This document shows, in pieces, positions 47,932 to 57,002 of a DNA stretch of 64,000 bases (the first letter of the stretch is position 1; every line of letters begins with the position of its first letter). Location of the stretch: positions 35,737 to 99,736 of the forward strand of contig NZ_AGTS01000137.1 of NCBI RefSeq assembly GCF_000238595.1. Direction: 5' to 3'. A program made the translations under genes and the position numbers. The DNA is from Acidovorax sp. NO-1. GTDB lineage: Bacteria > Pseudomonadota > Gammaproteobacteria > Burkholderiales > Burkholderiaceae_C. Below the pieces are notes generated by a model, which saw only the letters and a program-made list of their open reading frames with translations, did no database searches and was not told the DNA's origin.

Positions 47932-49674
47932 ATGCTCCACCAACTGAACTCCCTGTACCCGGTGCGCTACACGGCCTTTGCGCTGTGCGTGTTCGGGCTG
48001 CTGCTGTCGCTGTTTGCGCTGGTGGCGTTTGGCGTGGGCCTGCCCGTGGTGCTGGTGTTTGCTGCCTTGGTAGCAGTGGGCGTGTACGACCTGCAGCAGT
48101 CGCGCCACGCCATTTTGCGCAACTACCCGGTCATCGGCCACATCCGCTTCATGCTGGAATACGTGAGGCCTGAGGTGCGCCAGTATTTCATCGAGAGCGA
48201 TAGCGAGGCCGCGCCGTTCTCGCGCGCCCAGCGTTCGCTGGTCTACCAGCGCGCCAAGGGCGACCCGGACAACCGGCCGTTTGGCACGCACCTCGATGTG
48301 GGCGCGCAGGGTTATGAATGGGTGAACCACTCGCTCGCACCCACACAGCTGCCGTCGCACGACTTTCGGGTGTGGATTGGCGGCAGCCCCGATGCGCCGT
48401 CATCGTCCGTATCGCCCTGCACCCAGCCCTACCACGCGAGCGTGTTCAACATCTCGGCCATGAGCTTTGGCGCGCTGTCGGCCAATGCGATCCTGGCTTT
48501 GAACCAGGGTGCAAAAAAAGGCGGCTTTGCGCACGACACGGGTGAGGGCAGCATCAGCCAGCACCACCGCGTGCACGGCGGCGATTTGATCTGGGAGATC
48601 GGCTCGGGCTACTTTGGCTGCCGCAACAGTGACGGTACCTTCAGCGAAGAACGCTTTGCCGCCAACGCCACCGACCCGCAGGTCAAGATGATCGAGCTGA
48701 AACTCAGCCAGGGCGCCAAGCCCGGCCACGGTGGCGTGCTGCCAGGCGCCAAGGTCACGGCCGAGATCGCCGCTGCGCGCGGGGTGAAGGAGGGCGAGGC
48801 CTGCATCTCGCCCGCCAGCCACAGCGCGTTCAGCAACCCGGTGGAGATGATGCAGTTCATCGCCAGGCTGCGCACGCTGTCGGGCGGCAAGCCCACGGGC
48901 TTCAAGTTCTGCCTGGGCCACCCGTGGGAGTGGTTTGCCATCGTCAAGGCCATGCTGGTCACCGGCATCACGCCGGATTTCATCGTGGTCGATGGCGCCG
49001 AGGGCGGTACGGGCGCGGCGCCGGTGGAATTCACCGACCACGTGGGTGCCCCGCTGCAAGAGGGCCTGCTGCTGGTGCACAACACGCTGGTGGGGGTGAA
49101 CCTGCGTGACCGCGTGCGAATTGGCTGCGCGGGCAAGGTGATCAGCGCCTTCGACATCGCTCGCATGATGGCGCTGGGCGCCGACTGGTGCAACGCGGGG
49201 CGCGGCTTCATGATGGCGCTGGGCTGTATCCAGGCGCAAAACTGCCACACCGGGCACTGCCCCACGGGCGTGACCACCCAAGACCCGCTGCGCCAGCAGG
49301 CCCTGGTGGTGCCCGACAAGGCCACGCGCGTGGCGCAGTTTCATCGCAGCACGCTGCACGCGCTGCAGGAGCTGGTGCAGGCCGCCGGGCTGCGTCACCC
49401 CAAGGACATCACGGCCCACCACATCGTGCGCCGCATCAGCGACACCGAGGTGCGCCTGCTGTCCAACCTGATCACGCGCATGCAACCGGGCGCGCTGCTG
49501 GGCCCGCTCGACGCGCAGCACAACGTGTTCCGCCTGTACTGGCCGCTGGCCAATGCCCACAGTTTTCAGGCCAGCGAGCCTGCGCTGGAACCCTCCATTC
49601 CCCACCATGTGGAGCTGGTGCACGCTGCGGCGGCGGGCACCGCGGCCGTGGCAGCAGGGGAAGCCGCCGTATGA
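47932..49674 (+). CDS. Membrane-anchored FMN-binding glutamate-synthase family protein
   Basis: A 580-residue protein. Two N-terminal membrane helices (FALCVFGLLLSLFALVAFGV and VVLVFAALVAVGVYD) precede a GltB-like FMN barrel: NISAMSFGALSANAILALNQ, DTGEGSISQHHRVHGGDLIW, QGAKPGHGGVLPGAKVTAEI, VVDGAEGGTGAAPVEFTDHV, MALGADWCNAGRGFMMALGC and the Cys cluster NCHTGHCPTGVTTQDP, a 3Fe-4S site. The amidotransferase domain of real glutamate synthase is missing, so ammonia-dependent synthesis or another oxidoreduction is likely. Its stop overlaps the next gene (ATGA). Confidence 0.9.
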   Translation: MLHQLNSLYPVRYTAFALCVFGLLLSLFALVAFGVGLPVVLVFAALVAVGVYDLQQSRHAILRNYPVIGHIRFMLEYVRPEVRQYFIESDSEAAPFSRAQRSLVYQRAKGDPDNRPFGTHLDVGAQGYEWVNHSLAPTQLPSHDFRVWIGGSPDAPSSSVSPCTQPYHASVFNISAMSFGALSANAILALNQGAKKGGFAHDTGEGSISQHHRVHGGDLIWEIGSGYFGCRNSDGTFSEERFAANATDPQVKMIELKLSQGAKPGHGGVLPGAKVTAEIAAARGVKEGEACISPASHSAFSNPVEMMQFIARLRTLSGGKPTGFKFCLGHPWEWFAIVKAMLVTGITPDFIVVDGAEGGTGAAPVEFTDHVGAPLQEGLLLVHNTLVGVNLRDRVRIGCAGKVISAFDIARMMALGADWCNAGRGFMMALGCIQAQNCHTGHCPTGVTTQDPLRQQALVVPDKATRVAQFHRSTLHALQELVQAAGLRHPKDITAHHIVRRISDTEVRLLSNLITRMQPGALLGPLDAQHNVFRLYWPLANAHSFQASEPALEPSIPHHVELVHAAAAGTAAVAAGEAAV

Positions 49675-50483
49675 CCGTGGCGACATCAGACGCAGTCGAC
49701 TACGGGGCCTTTTTGCGGCATCAGCTGGCCACACAGCCGCACAACGTGATGAGCCATGTGCTGGGCAACGAAAAGATCTGGGTCAAGCGCGCAGGCACGC
49801 CCCACAGCATGGGCCGCTACCACGCCATGGGCGTGCTGGCCTGGCTGCTGCGCCTTCCCGTGCTGCGGCCGGTACCCAACCCCGGTGGCCCCGTCGCCAT
49901 TTCCACCGAGGTGCGGCGCCTGCACGACCTGGCAGCGCGCGACATTCGTGTGCCCCAGGTGCTGGCCGTGCAACCCGACGGCTTTGCCATGCGCCATCTG
50001 GGCCGTGTAGGGGTGGAGACCCATTCCCTTGGCGACGAGATCGACCACGCCGTACAGGCCGGCGACCGCAGCGCCGTGCTGGCCCTGTGGCAGCAAGGGC
50101 TGGACGCGCTCGCCCAGGTGCACCGCCAGGGCACCTGCCTGAGCCAGGCGTTTGCGCGCAACCTCGTGCGCTGCCCCGACGGCGAAGTGGCCTGCATCGA
50201 CTTTGAGGACGACCCCGCCGCCGTGCTGCCCCTGGCGGTGTGCCATGTGCGCGATGCGCTGTGCTATGCGCACTCCACCGCGCTGTACCTGCACACCAGC
50301 AGCACCCTGGACGAAGGGCGCGCGCGCTGGGCGGCGTGGGTGGCGCAGGGCAGCGCAGAGATGCGGGAGGTGCTGGCGACCAGCGTTCGCCGCATGGGGT
50401 GGATGCGGCGCCTGCCTGAGAGCCGCACGCTGGGGCGGGATTTGCAGCGGGTGCGGGCGGCGTACGAGTTGCTCGGCAGATGA
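49671..50483 (+). CDS. Kinase-fold (Ser/Thr or small-molecule phosphotransferase-like) protein
   Basis: A 270-residue protein with a kinase-like layout: EKIWVKRAGTPHSMGRYHAM supplies the ATP Lys, then ISTEVRRLHDLAARDIRVPQ, a hinge, and ALAQVHRQGTCLSQAFARNL with VRCPDGEVACIDFEDDPAAV, resembling the catalytic H-x-x-x...N and the D-F metal motif of WaaP/RIO-like kinases. The real substrate is unknown; lipopolysaccharide, antibiotic or small-molecule targets are options. Coupling (ATGA) with the glutamate-synthase-like gene suggests a joint function. Confidence 0.7.
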   Translation: MTVATSDAVDYGAFLRHQLATQPHNVMSHVLGNEKIWVKRAGTPHSMGRYHAMGVLAWLLRLPVLRPVPNPGGPVAISTEVRRLHDLAARDIRVPQVLAVQPDGFAMRHLGRVGVETHSLGDEIDHAVQAGDRSAVLALWQQGLDALAQVHRQGTCLSQAFARNLVRCPDGEVACIDFEDDPAAVLPLAVCHVRDALCYAHSTALYLHTSSTLDEGRARWAAWVAQGSAEMREVLATSVRRMGWMRRLPESRTLGRDLQRVRAAYELLGR

Positions 50484-50587
50484 AACGCGGTTGTTCTGTT
50501 CAAGCTGTGGTTATCCGCTGACAGCGCCAAGCGCGCTCATCGCCTATCGTTCAGGAGGAGCTTCCTCCAGCCCACCCCCCTCTTTTC

Positions 50588-52193
50588 ATGCCACTGCCCG
50601 CCGCTGCCAGCCCAGCCGCCCCTGAGCCCACGCCCTTGCCCCCCGCTACTGACAAGCCGCGCCGCAGCCGCCCGCCCACCCTGTCGCGGGCTGCCTGGAA
50701 GCAATTCATGGGCGTGGCCCAGCCCTACTGGGCAGGCGACAAGAAGCGCACCGCCTGGGGCTTGATGGCACTGCTGATCGCCCTGATGGTGTGCGAGACC
50801 CAGCTGGCCGTCATGCTGATCGACAAGACAGGGGAGATGACATCGGCCCTGGCGGCCAGGCAGGCCGAACGCTTCTGGATCGCGGTGCGCACCAGCCTGG
50901 TGGTACTGGCATTCGCGGTGCCGGTGTACGACTTTTATTACTACATGCGCGATGCGTTCTCCAACCACTGGCGGCGCTGGCTCACCCACCGATTCCTGGA
51001 TGGCTATCTGAGCGAACGCAAGTACTACGAGATCGGCGCGGGCGGCGACATCGACAATGCGGCTGCGCGAAAACGCCGAATCCATCGCCTTCTACCGGGG
51101 CGAACCCCAGGAGCGCGTGCAGATCGACCACCGGTTTGAGGCAGCGTTTACCAACTTCGCCCGGCTCATCAAAAAGCAGCTCTCGCTCAACCTGTACCAG
51201 CGCTCTTTCAGCCAGCTCACCTTGATCCTGCCCAGCATCCTCCTGGCCAATGCGGTGCTGTCGGGCGAGCTGGAGGTGGGCCGGGCCATCTAGGCGGCAG
51301 GCGCATTTGCCGCCGTGCTGGGCGCCATCTCGCTGATCGTGGACAACTTCGAGAGCCTGAGCCGGTTTGTGGCGGGCATCGACCGGCTGCATACCCTGTC
51401 GCAGGTCGTGCTCAAAACCCCTGCCGCGCCCACCCCCTGGGCCGATCCCGCCCCGGCAGGCCAGCCTGCGGACGATGCGAAGCCCGCGATCAACGCCCAC
51501 GACCCCTGCGAGCCCCCACCGCACATCACCACCCGCATCGGCGACACGCTGGCCATCGAAGGGCTCTCGCTTTACACCCCCCACTTCGGCCGCCTGCTCG
51601 TGGCCGACCTCTCGCTACAGTTGCAGCCCGGCGATGCGCTGCTCATCACCGGCCCGAGCGGCTGCGGCAAAAGCTCGCTCTTGCGTGCCATTGCGGGCCT
51701 GTGGCACACGGGCAGTGGCACCGTGCAGCACCCGCCCCTGGAAGACATGTTCTTCCTGCCCCAGCGCCCCTACATGCAGATTGACACGCTGCGCAGCCAG
51801 ATCATCTACCCGAGCAAGCAGACGGCGCTGAGCGACGAACGCCTGCTGGAGCTGCTGCGGGAGGTGCACCTCGAATCACTGTCCGAGCGTGTGGGCGGGC
51901 TCAACGCGTCCTTTGACTGGGAGAAGCTGCTGTCCGTGGGCGAGCAACAGCGCCTGGCCTTTGCCCGCGTGCTGGCGCGCCAGCCCAGCATCGTCATCCT
52001 GGATGAAGCCACCAGCGCGCTGGACAGCGCCAACGAAACCGCCCTCTACGAACGCCTGCGCGCCAGCGGCACCACCCTCATCAGCATCGCCCACCGCCCC
52101 GCCGTGCTCAAACACCACACGCACGTGCTGGAATTCAAGGGCGAAGGGGCTTGGGAGTTGTACGCGGCAGCGGATTTCAGGTTTGACAGCTGA
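50588..52193 (+). pseudogene. SbmA/YddA-type ABC transporter, inactivated by a deletion-frameshift and a nonsense codon
   Basis: The 5' part encodes WKQFMGVAQPYWAGDKKRTA and VLAFAVPVYDFYYYMRDAFS, the typical N-terminal membrane region, and goes out of frame at about 51056-51062 after GGDIDN. The correct sequence resumes in the next frame with MRLRENAESIAFYRGEPQER, but the stretch between, about 70-80 residues with two helices in relatives (from memory), is absent. A TAG at 51291-51293 (GRAI stop AAGAF) then interrupts the frame, probably from CAG. The nucleotide-binding domain is otherwise intact: GPSGCGKSSLLRAIAGLW, SVGEQQRLAFARVLARQPS and DEATSALDS. Two independent lesions show real decay rather than a sequencing slip. 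Confidence 0.85.
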
Positions 52194-52203
52194 GCGCGGT
52201 GGC

Positions 52204-52698
52204 TCAAGCGACGGCGCGTACTGGTTCGCCTGCGGGTTCTTCTATCACCAGCGCTGTCGCCACATCTGCCCCCAGGTTCAGCAACCGCTTGCGCATACAG
52301 ATCACCGCTTTATCCTTGCTCAGCAATATGGACTGGTGCATCGCCGCCAGGTCGATGAACTTCTGGTCGTCCGCGTCTTTGCACACGTAGGCCACCTTGG
52401 GTGCGATCTCCACCAGGCGCGCCTGCGCATCAAACGCTGCCAGCACCTGTGCTGCATCCACGCGGTAGTAATTCATGCGCGAGGCGATGTGCGGGTAGGC
52501 CAGCACGCGCTCCAGTTCGTCGCGCATGACCTGGGTCGCTATCCAGACCAGGCGCCCTTGGGCCAGCAGTGCGCGCAGGGGGGCGGTGCGCGGGTCGCTG
52601 AAGATCAGCAGATCCAGCGCGACGTTGGTGTCCACCACCACGGGGCGGGCGGGTTCGCCCGGTGCGGCCTCGGCGGGCAGGCGCAGTTCAACCTGCAT
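52204..52698 (-). CDS. PIN-domain protein (COG1569 type putative toxin)
   Basis: A 164-residue PIN protein. VVVDTNVALDLLIFSDPRTA provides the first Asp (residue 23), QVMRDELERVLAYPHIASRM the Glu, and CKDADDQKFIDLAAMHQSIL the third and fourth acidic positions. These are stand-alone PIN proteins of uncertain role, sometimes annotated as toxins. No antitoxin is adjacent: it overlaps the 3' end of the RlmL gene by 11 bases on the same strand, a conserved-looking coupling to an rRNA methyltransferase. Confidence 0.85.
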   Translation of the reverse strand: MQVELRLPAEAAPGEPARPVVVDTNVALDLLIFSDPRTAPLRALLAQGRLVWIATQVMRDELERVLAYPHIASRMNYYRVDAAQVLAAFDAQARLVEIAPKVAYVCKDADDQKFIDLAAMHQSILLSKDKAVICMRKRLLNLGADVATALVIEEPAGEPVRAVA

Positions 52699-53980
52699 TG
52701 CGCGGGTCGTTGTCAGGGGCGGGTTTTGCCGCGCGGTCGCGCACCGCGCCCTTGATCATGTCGAAGCGGAACATGCGGCATTCGATGGGGCCGTTCCACA
52801 TGGGCACGCGGCGCGATTCCTTCAGGCGCATCTTGCCGGGCAGCTTGAGGTCGGGAGTGAGCATCCAGGCCTGCCAACCAGCGTAGTTCTTCTTCCAGTG
52901 CGAGGCCAGCTGGCTGAAGAATTCGCCGCCATCCTCGGTCTGCGCCTCTTCGCGGCCCACGGCCATGCCCTGGGCACGGTCGGCAGCGCGCTCGCTGGCG
53001 TTGCGGCCTGCGCTGCCTGCGGCAGCAATGCGCTCGCCGTAGGGCGGGTTCAGCAGCATCACGCCAGGCTGGTCGCACGGTGGCATGCGCTGCAGGGAGT
53101 CGCCGCCGCGCAGTTGCACGGCATCGGCCACACCGGCGCGCTCGGCATTGCGCTGGGCAAAGTCGACCATGCGGAAGGCCACATCACTGCCAAACAGGGG
53201 CACAGCGCTTGCCTGCATTGCGCCTTCAGCTTCGTTTTTAATAGCAGACCACACGTGCGCCTGGAACGGCAGCAGCTTCTCGAACGCAAAGCGCCGCAGC
53301 ATGCCTGCCGGGATGCGGCAGGCGATCTGCGCGGCCTCGATCACGATGGTGCCGCTGCCGCAGCAGGGGTCGTACAGCGGCTGGGGGTTGTCGCCGTGTG
53401 GGTCCCAGCCGCTGGCAGCAATCATGGCGGCGGCCAGGGTTTCTTTTAGTGGCGCATCGCCCTTGTCTTCGCGCCAGCCGCGTTTGAACAGCGGCTCGCC
53501 CGAGGTGTCGATGTAGATCGTTGCCTCGTCGGTGGTCAGGTGCAGGTGGATGCGCACATCGGGCCACTGGGTGTTCACGTCGGGCCGCACGCCGCTCTTG
53601 TTGCGAAAGCGGTCGGCCACGGCGTCCTTGACCTTGAGGCCCGCAAAGTTGAGGCTCTGCAGCGGGCTGTGCTGGGCGGTCACTTCCACCTTGAAGGTCT
53701 GGCGCGTGGTGAACCAGATCTCCCAGGCCACGTCGCTGGCCATGGCATAGAGGTCGTTTTCAGAGCGGTAAGGGCGGTGCGCCAGCTGCACCAGCACGCG
53801 CTGGGCCAGTCGGCTGTGCAGGTTGAGCAGCAGCGCCTGGCGCCACGAGGCGCGCAGCAGCACGCCGCCGCGGCCGACCAGCAGGTCTTGCCCCGTGAGG
53901 CCGGTGATGCCATGCACTTCATCGGCCAGAAAGCCCTCGACGCCCGCAGCGCAAGGGAGGAAAAGTTGGAGTTGGTTCAT
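52688..53980 (-). CDS. rlmL: RlmL-type 23S rRNA (guanine-N2) methyltransferase with THUMP domain
   Basis: A 430-residue enzyme. The N-terminal part (MNQLQLFLPCAAGVEGFLAD; QRVLVQLAHRPYRSENDLYA) holds the ferredoxin-like and THUMP region, and the C-terminal Rossmann methyltransferase carries YDPCCGSGTIVIEAAQIACR and the catalytic LLNPPYGERIAA, matching NPPY of N2-guanine methyltransferases. Length fits the RlmL half of E. coli RlmKL; the RlmK half is absent, as is common outside gammaproteobacteria. A linker near EEAQTEDGGE is acidic. Confidence 0.9.
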   Translation of the reverse strand: MNQLQLFLPCAAGVEGFLADEVHGITGLTGQDLLVGRGGVLLRASWRQALLLNLHSRLAQRVLVQLAHRPYRSENDLYAMASDVAWEIWFTTRQTFKVEVTAQHSPLQSLNFAGLKVKDAVADRFRNKSGVRPDVNTQWPDVRIHLHLTTDEATIYIDTSGEPLFKRGWREDKGDAPLKETLAAAMIAASGWDPHGDNPQPLYDPCCGSGTIVIEAAQIACRIPAGMLRRFAFEKLLPFQAHVWSAIKNEAEGAMQASAVPLFGSDVAFRMVDFAQRNAERAGVADAVQLRGGDSLQRMPPCDQPGVMLLNPPYGERIAAAGSAGRNASERAADRAQGMAVGREEAQTEDGGEFFSQLASHWKKNYAGWQAWMLTPDLKLPGKMRLKESRRVPMWNGPIECRMFRFDMIKGAVRDRAAKPAPDNDPRNAG

Positions 53981-54004
53981 AGGACTGGCCGAAAGGATAC
54001 GCGC

Positions 54005-54436
54005 TCAAGCCTTGCGCAGGAGCAACTGGCGGATGGACTCCGGGATCGGCGCCACCTTGCGGTCAGCCTTGCCGATGAAAACGATGCCGATCTTGCCGCG
54101 CGCCACCTCGCGGCCGGAGGTTTTCTCGGTCATGCAGAACACCAGGTCAAAGCCGTAGCGGTTGAAGTCCGCTGGCGCCATCTCCACCCGCATGGTTTCG
54201 CCATGGAAACCTTCGGACTTGTACTGCGCCACGATGTCGCCCACCACGATGGACAGGCCGCCCACATCGGCCTCGGGGTAGCCCAGCGACTGGAAGAACC
54301 GCACACGCGCCTCGGACACCAGCGTGAGCAACTGCGCGTTGTCCAGGTGCCCGCCCTGGTTGACGTGGCTGATGTAGATCTGCAGCTCGGTGGCAAAGCC
54401 GAAGTGCGGGGGGAGGTCAAAGACGATGCGGGCCAT
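54005..54436 (-). CDS. Hotdog-fold acyl-CoA thioesterase
   Basis: A 143-residue 4-hydroxybenzoyl-CoA thioesterase-type protein: LQIYISHVNQGGHLDNAQLL (the substrate-binding helix start), VRFFQSLGYPEADVGGLSIV, VAQYKSEGFHGETMRVEMAP. The substrate is not identifiable. The start MARIVFDLPPHFGF at 54436 is chosen as the first Met of the conserved block. Confidence 0.85.
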   Translation of the reverse strand: MARIVFDLPPHFGFATELQIYISHVNQGGHLDNAQLLTLVSEARVRFFQSLGYPEADVGGLSIVVGDIVAQYKSEGFHGETMRVEMAPADFNRYGFDLVFCMTEKTSGREVARGKIGIVFIGKADRKVAPIPESIRQLLLRKA

Positions 54437-54502
54437 GGTGGGGCAGCGGGTAGATAAACAAAAAATCAAACAGGGTGAGCCAGGCGCACCCTGGCGGTGA
54501 CC

Positions 54503-56101
54503 CTACAGCGCCTTGCGCAGATTGGCCGGCGCGATCTTGAGCGCCTCGCGGTACTTGGCCACGGTGCGGCGCGCGCACTCAATGCCCTGCTCCTTGAGCA
54601 TCTCGGCGATCTGGCTGTCGGACAGCGGCTTGGCGGGGTTCTCGGCCGCGACAAACTGCTTGATCAGCGCGCGCACCGCCGTGCTGGATGCATTACCACC
54701 GGTTTCGGTGCCCAGGCCCGAGCCAAAGAAGTACTTGAGCTCGTAGGTGCCGATCGGCGTGGCCATGTATTTGGCCGTGGTCACACGGCTGATGGTGGAT
54801 TCGTGCAGGCCCAGTTCGTCTGCGATGTCGCGCAGCACCAGCGGGCGCATGGCCAGCTCGCCATGGGTGAAGAAGTTTTTTTGCCGCTCCACGATGGCGC
54901 GCGAGACGCGCAATATGGTGTCAAAACGCTGCTGGATGTTCTTGATGAACCAGCGCGCCTCCTGCAGGCGCTGCTGCATGCCCTGGTGGCCCTCGCCGCC
55001 CTTGTGGCCGCGCAGCGCACCGGCATAGATGTCGTGCACGCGCAGGCGGGGCATCACGTCGGGGTTGAGGCTGACGATGAAGTTGTGCTGGCCATCGCGG
55101 CCCCGCTGCGAGCCTTCCCGCCCGGCTTTGCGCACGATGACATCGGGAATGATGATGTTGCGCTCCACGTCGGCAAAGCGGCGGCCGGGGCGAGGCTCCA
55201 GGCGAGCGATCAGCGCCATGGCGGCGCGGGTGCGCTCTTCGCCATCGCCACACAGCTGCGTCAGGCGGCGGATGTCGCGGCGGGCCAGCATCTCCAGCGG
55301 CTGCTGGCAGATGCGCAGCGCGGTCTGCACGGTGTCGGGGTCTGCGTCGCTGTCTTCGTCGGCCGCCAGGGCGGTGAGCTGCAGGGTGAGGCACTCGGCC
55401 AGGTTGCGCGCGCCCACGCCCACGGGTTCCAGGCTTTGCAGCAGGCGCTGGGCCACCGTGAAGCGGTGCACCAGTTCCTCGATCTGCTCCAGGTCTTCGG
55501 GCCCTGCCAGGCTGATGGCCAGCTCTTCGAGCGACTCTTCAAGGTAGCCATCGTCGTTCAGCGATTCGATGAGAAAACGCAGCGCGGCCGTGTCCACTTC
55601 GGACAGCCGCAGCGACAGCGCCTGGCGGTGCAAAAAGGCGGTGAGCGACTCGTGCGTTCGGGCCAGCTCGGTGGCGTCGGCCTCGTCCCCTTCCGCATCG
55701 TTGCGGGTACGCGCCGGGGCGTCGCCGCCCCACTCGGCGTCGTTGGGCGCCATCTCTACCGTGCCGTCACCGCTCCAGTCCGGTTCGTCGGCGCCAGCAC
55801 TCGGTGTTTCAGCATCATTTTGGCCTTCAGCGCTTGTACTGCTTGCGCTGACAGCTCCTGAAAACATAGCATCGTCGGCGCTATAGTCGTCGGCCTGTGC
55901 GGGCGTGTCGGCGGCTTCCAGGCCAAACTCCTCGCGCGGTGCTTCGTCGGCATTGCGCTCAAGGAACGGGTTTTCGTCGAGCATCTGCTCGACTTCCTGC
56001 GAGAGTTCGAGCGTGGACAACTGCAGCAGCCGGATGGACTGCTGGAGCTGGGGAGTCAATGCAAGGTGCTGCGAGACGCGCAGCGACAGTCCAGGCTTCA
56101 T
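54503..56101 (-). CDS. rpoN: RNA polymerase sigma-54 factor
   Basis: A 532-residue sigma-54. MKPGLSLRVSQHLALTPQLQ then QSIRLLQLSTLELSQEVEQ is region I; the acidic region II runs to about residue 150; the core-binding domain follows; the C-terminal part has the helix-turn-helix LGLHESTISRVTTAKYMATP and the RpoN box, ARRTVAKYREALKIA. Residues about 78-96 in region II come from repeat A copy 8, an in-frame insertion in a segment known to vary. It follows lptB in the same direction with a GC-rich repeat between, and serves enhancer-dependent promoters; no such promoter was confirmed in the window. Confidence 0.97.
   Translation of the reverse strand: MKPGLSLRVSQHLALTPQLQQSIRLLQLSTLELSQEVEQMLDENPFLERNADEAPREEFGLEAADTPAQADDYSADDAMFSGAVSASSTSAEGQNDAETPSAGADEPDWSGDGTVEMAPNDAEWGGDAPARTRNDAEGDEADATELARTHESLTAFLHRQALSLRLSEVDTAALRFLIESLNDDGYLEESLEELAISLAGPEDLEQIEELVHRFTVAQRLLQSLEPVGVGARNLAECLTLQLTALAADEDSDADPDTVQTALRICQQPLEMLARRDIRRLTQLCGDGEERTRAAMALIARLEPRPGRRFADVERNIIIPDVIVRKAGREGSQRGRDGQHNFIVSLNPDVMPRLRVHDIYAGALRGHKGGEGHQGMQQRLQEARWFIKNIQQRFDTILRVSRAIVERQKNFFTHGELAMRPLVLRDIADELGLHESTISRVTTAKYMATPIGTYELKYFFGSGLGTETGGNASSTAVRALIKQFVAAENPAKPLSDSQIAEMLKEQGIECARRTVAKYREALKIAPANLRKAL
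55814..55870 (-). repeat. Palindromic repeat family A, copy 8 (in frame inside rpoN region II)
   Basis: On the minus strand GCTATGTTTTCAGGAGCTGT, CAGCGCAAGCAGTACAAGCG, CTGAAGGCCAAAATGAT. Arms and the GAAGGCCAAAATGAT tail match the family; the first arm has drifted. It encodes FSGAVSASSTSAEGQND. Confidence 0.7.
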
Positions 56102-56106
56102 TGATT

Positions 56107-56185
56107 GAGCGCCGCCGGGCCGCCCCAAGGCGCGAGAGCCCCCTTGGGGGGCAGCGCATTACACGAAGTGACAAGCGTGGGGGCC
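56107..56185 (-). repeat. GC-rich intergenic repeat family B, copy 4
   Basis: On the minus strand GGCCCCCACGCTTGTCACTT, CGTGTAATGCGCTGCCCCCC, AAGGGGGCTCTCGCGCCTTG, GGGCGGCCCGGCGGCGC. The first half diverges from the other copies, but the CCCCCAAGGGGG and GGGCGGCCC blocks agree in order. It separates lptB from rpoN. Confidence 0.6.
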
Positions 56186-56189
56186 ATGT

Positions 56190-57002
56190 CTACATCCTGA
56201 AGTGTTCGCCGAGGTACACGCGGCGTACTTCGGCGTTGTCCACGATCTCGGACGGCGTGCCCTGCGCCAGCACGCGGCCATCGCTGATGATGAAAGCGTG
56301 GTCGCAGATGCCCAGTGTTTCGCGCACGTTGTGGTCGGTGATGAGCACGCCGATGCCGCGCGCCTTCAAGAAGCCGATGATGCGCTGGATCTCGATCACG
56401 GCAATGGGGTCGATACCGGCGAAGGGCTCGTCCAGCAGGATGAAACGCGGCTGGGTGGCCAGGGCGCGGGCAATCTCGACCCGGCGGCGTTCCCCGCCCG
56501 ACAAGGCCATGGCCGGGGACTCGCGCAGGTGGTCCACGCGCAGCTCCTGCAGCAGGGCGGTAAGGCGCTCTTCGATGGCGGTGCGGCTCAGGCGCTGGCC
56601 GTCGTCACCGCGCTGCAGCTCCAGCACGGCGCGCACGTTTTCTTCGACCGTGAGCTTGCGGAAGATCGACGCTTCTTGCGGCAAGTACGACAGCCCCAGG
56701 CGTGACCGGCGGTGAATGGGCATGTGGGCGACCGACTGGCCGTCGATGCGAATATCCCCCTCGTCGCTGCGCACCAGCCCCACGATCATGTAGAACGAGG
56801 TGGTCTTGCCCGCGCCGTTGGGGCCCAGCAGCCCCACGACCTCGCCTTTTTGCACCACCAGCGACACGTCCTTGACGACCTTGCGGGTGCCGTAGGACTT
56901 GGCCAGGTGCTGCACCTCCAGGCGGCTGCCCGTCTGCGAATCAGGCCCCAGGCGGCTGCCCGCCTGGGCGTCAGGCGCGGTACTCACGGTATTGCCGCTC
57001 AC
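56190..57002 (-). CDS. lptB: LPS export ABC transporter ATP-binding protein LptB
   Basis: A 270-residue ABC ATPase that drives lipopolysaccharide extraction by LptFG. After a 28-residue low-complexity N-terminus with a duplicated [20 protein letters not shown] segment come [20 protein letters not shown], Walker [20 protein letters not shown], the Q-loop [20 protein letters not shown], signature [18 protein letters not shown], Walker [14 protein letters not shown] and the switch His in [14 protein letters not shown]. The N-terminal tail is longer than in E. coli. Its ATG overlaps the lptA stop. Confidence 0.96.
   Translation of the reverse strand: MSGNTVSTAPDAQAGSRLGPDSQTGSRLEVQHLAKSYGTRKVVKDVSLVVQKGEVVGLLGPNGAGKTTSFYMIVGLVRSDEGDIRIDGQSVAHMPIHRRSRLGLSYLPQEASIFRKLTVEENVRAVLELQRGDDGQRLSRTAIEERLTALLQELRVDHLRESPAMALSGGERRRVEIARALATQPRFILLDEPFAGIDPIAVIEIQRIIGFLKARGIGVLITDHNVRETLGICDHAFIISDGRVLAQGTPSEIVDNAEVRRVYLGEHFRM

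Noticed and set aside
53205..53250. Possible tenth copy of repeat A inside rlmL (AGCGCTT ... TAATAGC)
   Set aside because: Arms and tail match only loosely and the spacing is off; it could be a decayed copy, but the support is too weak to count.
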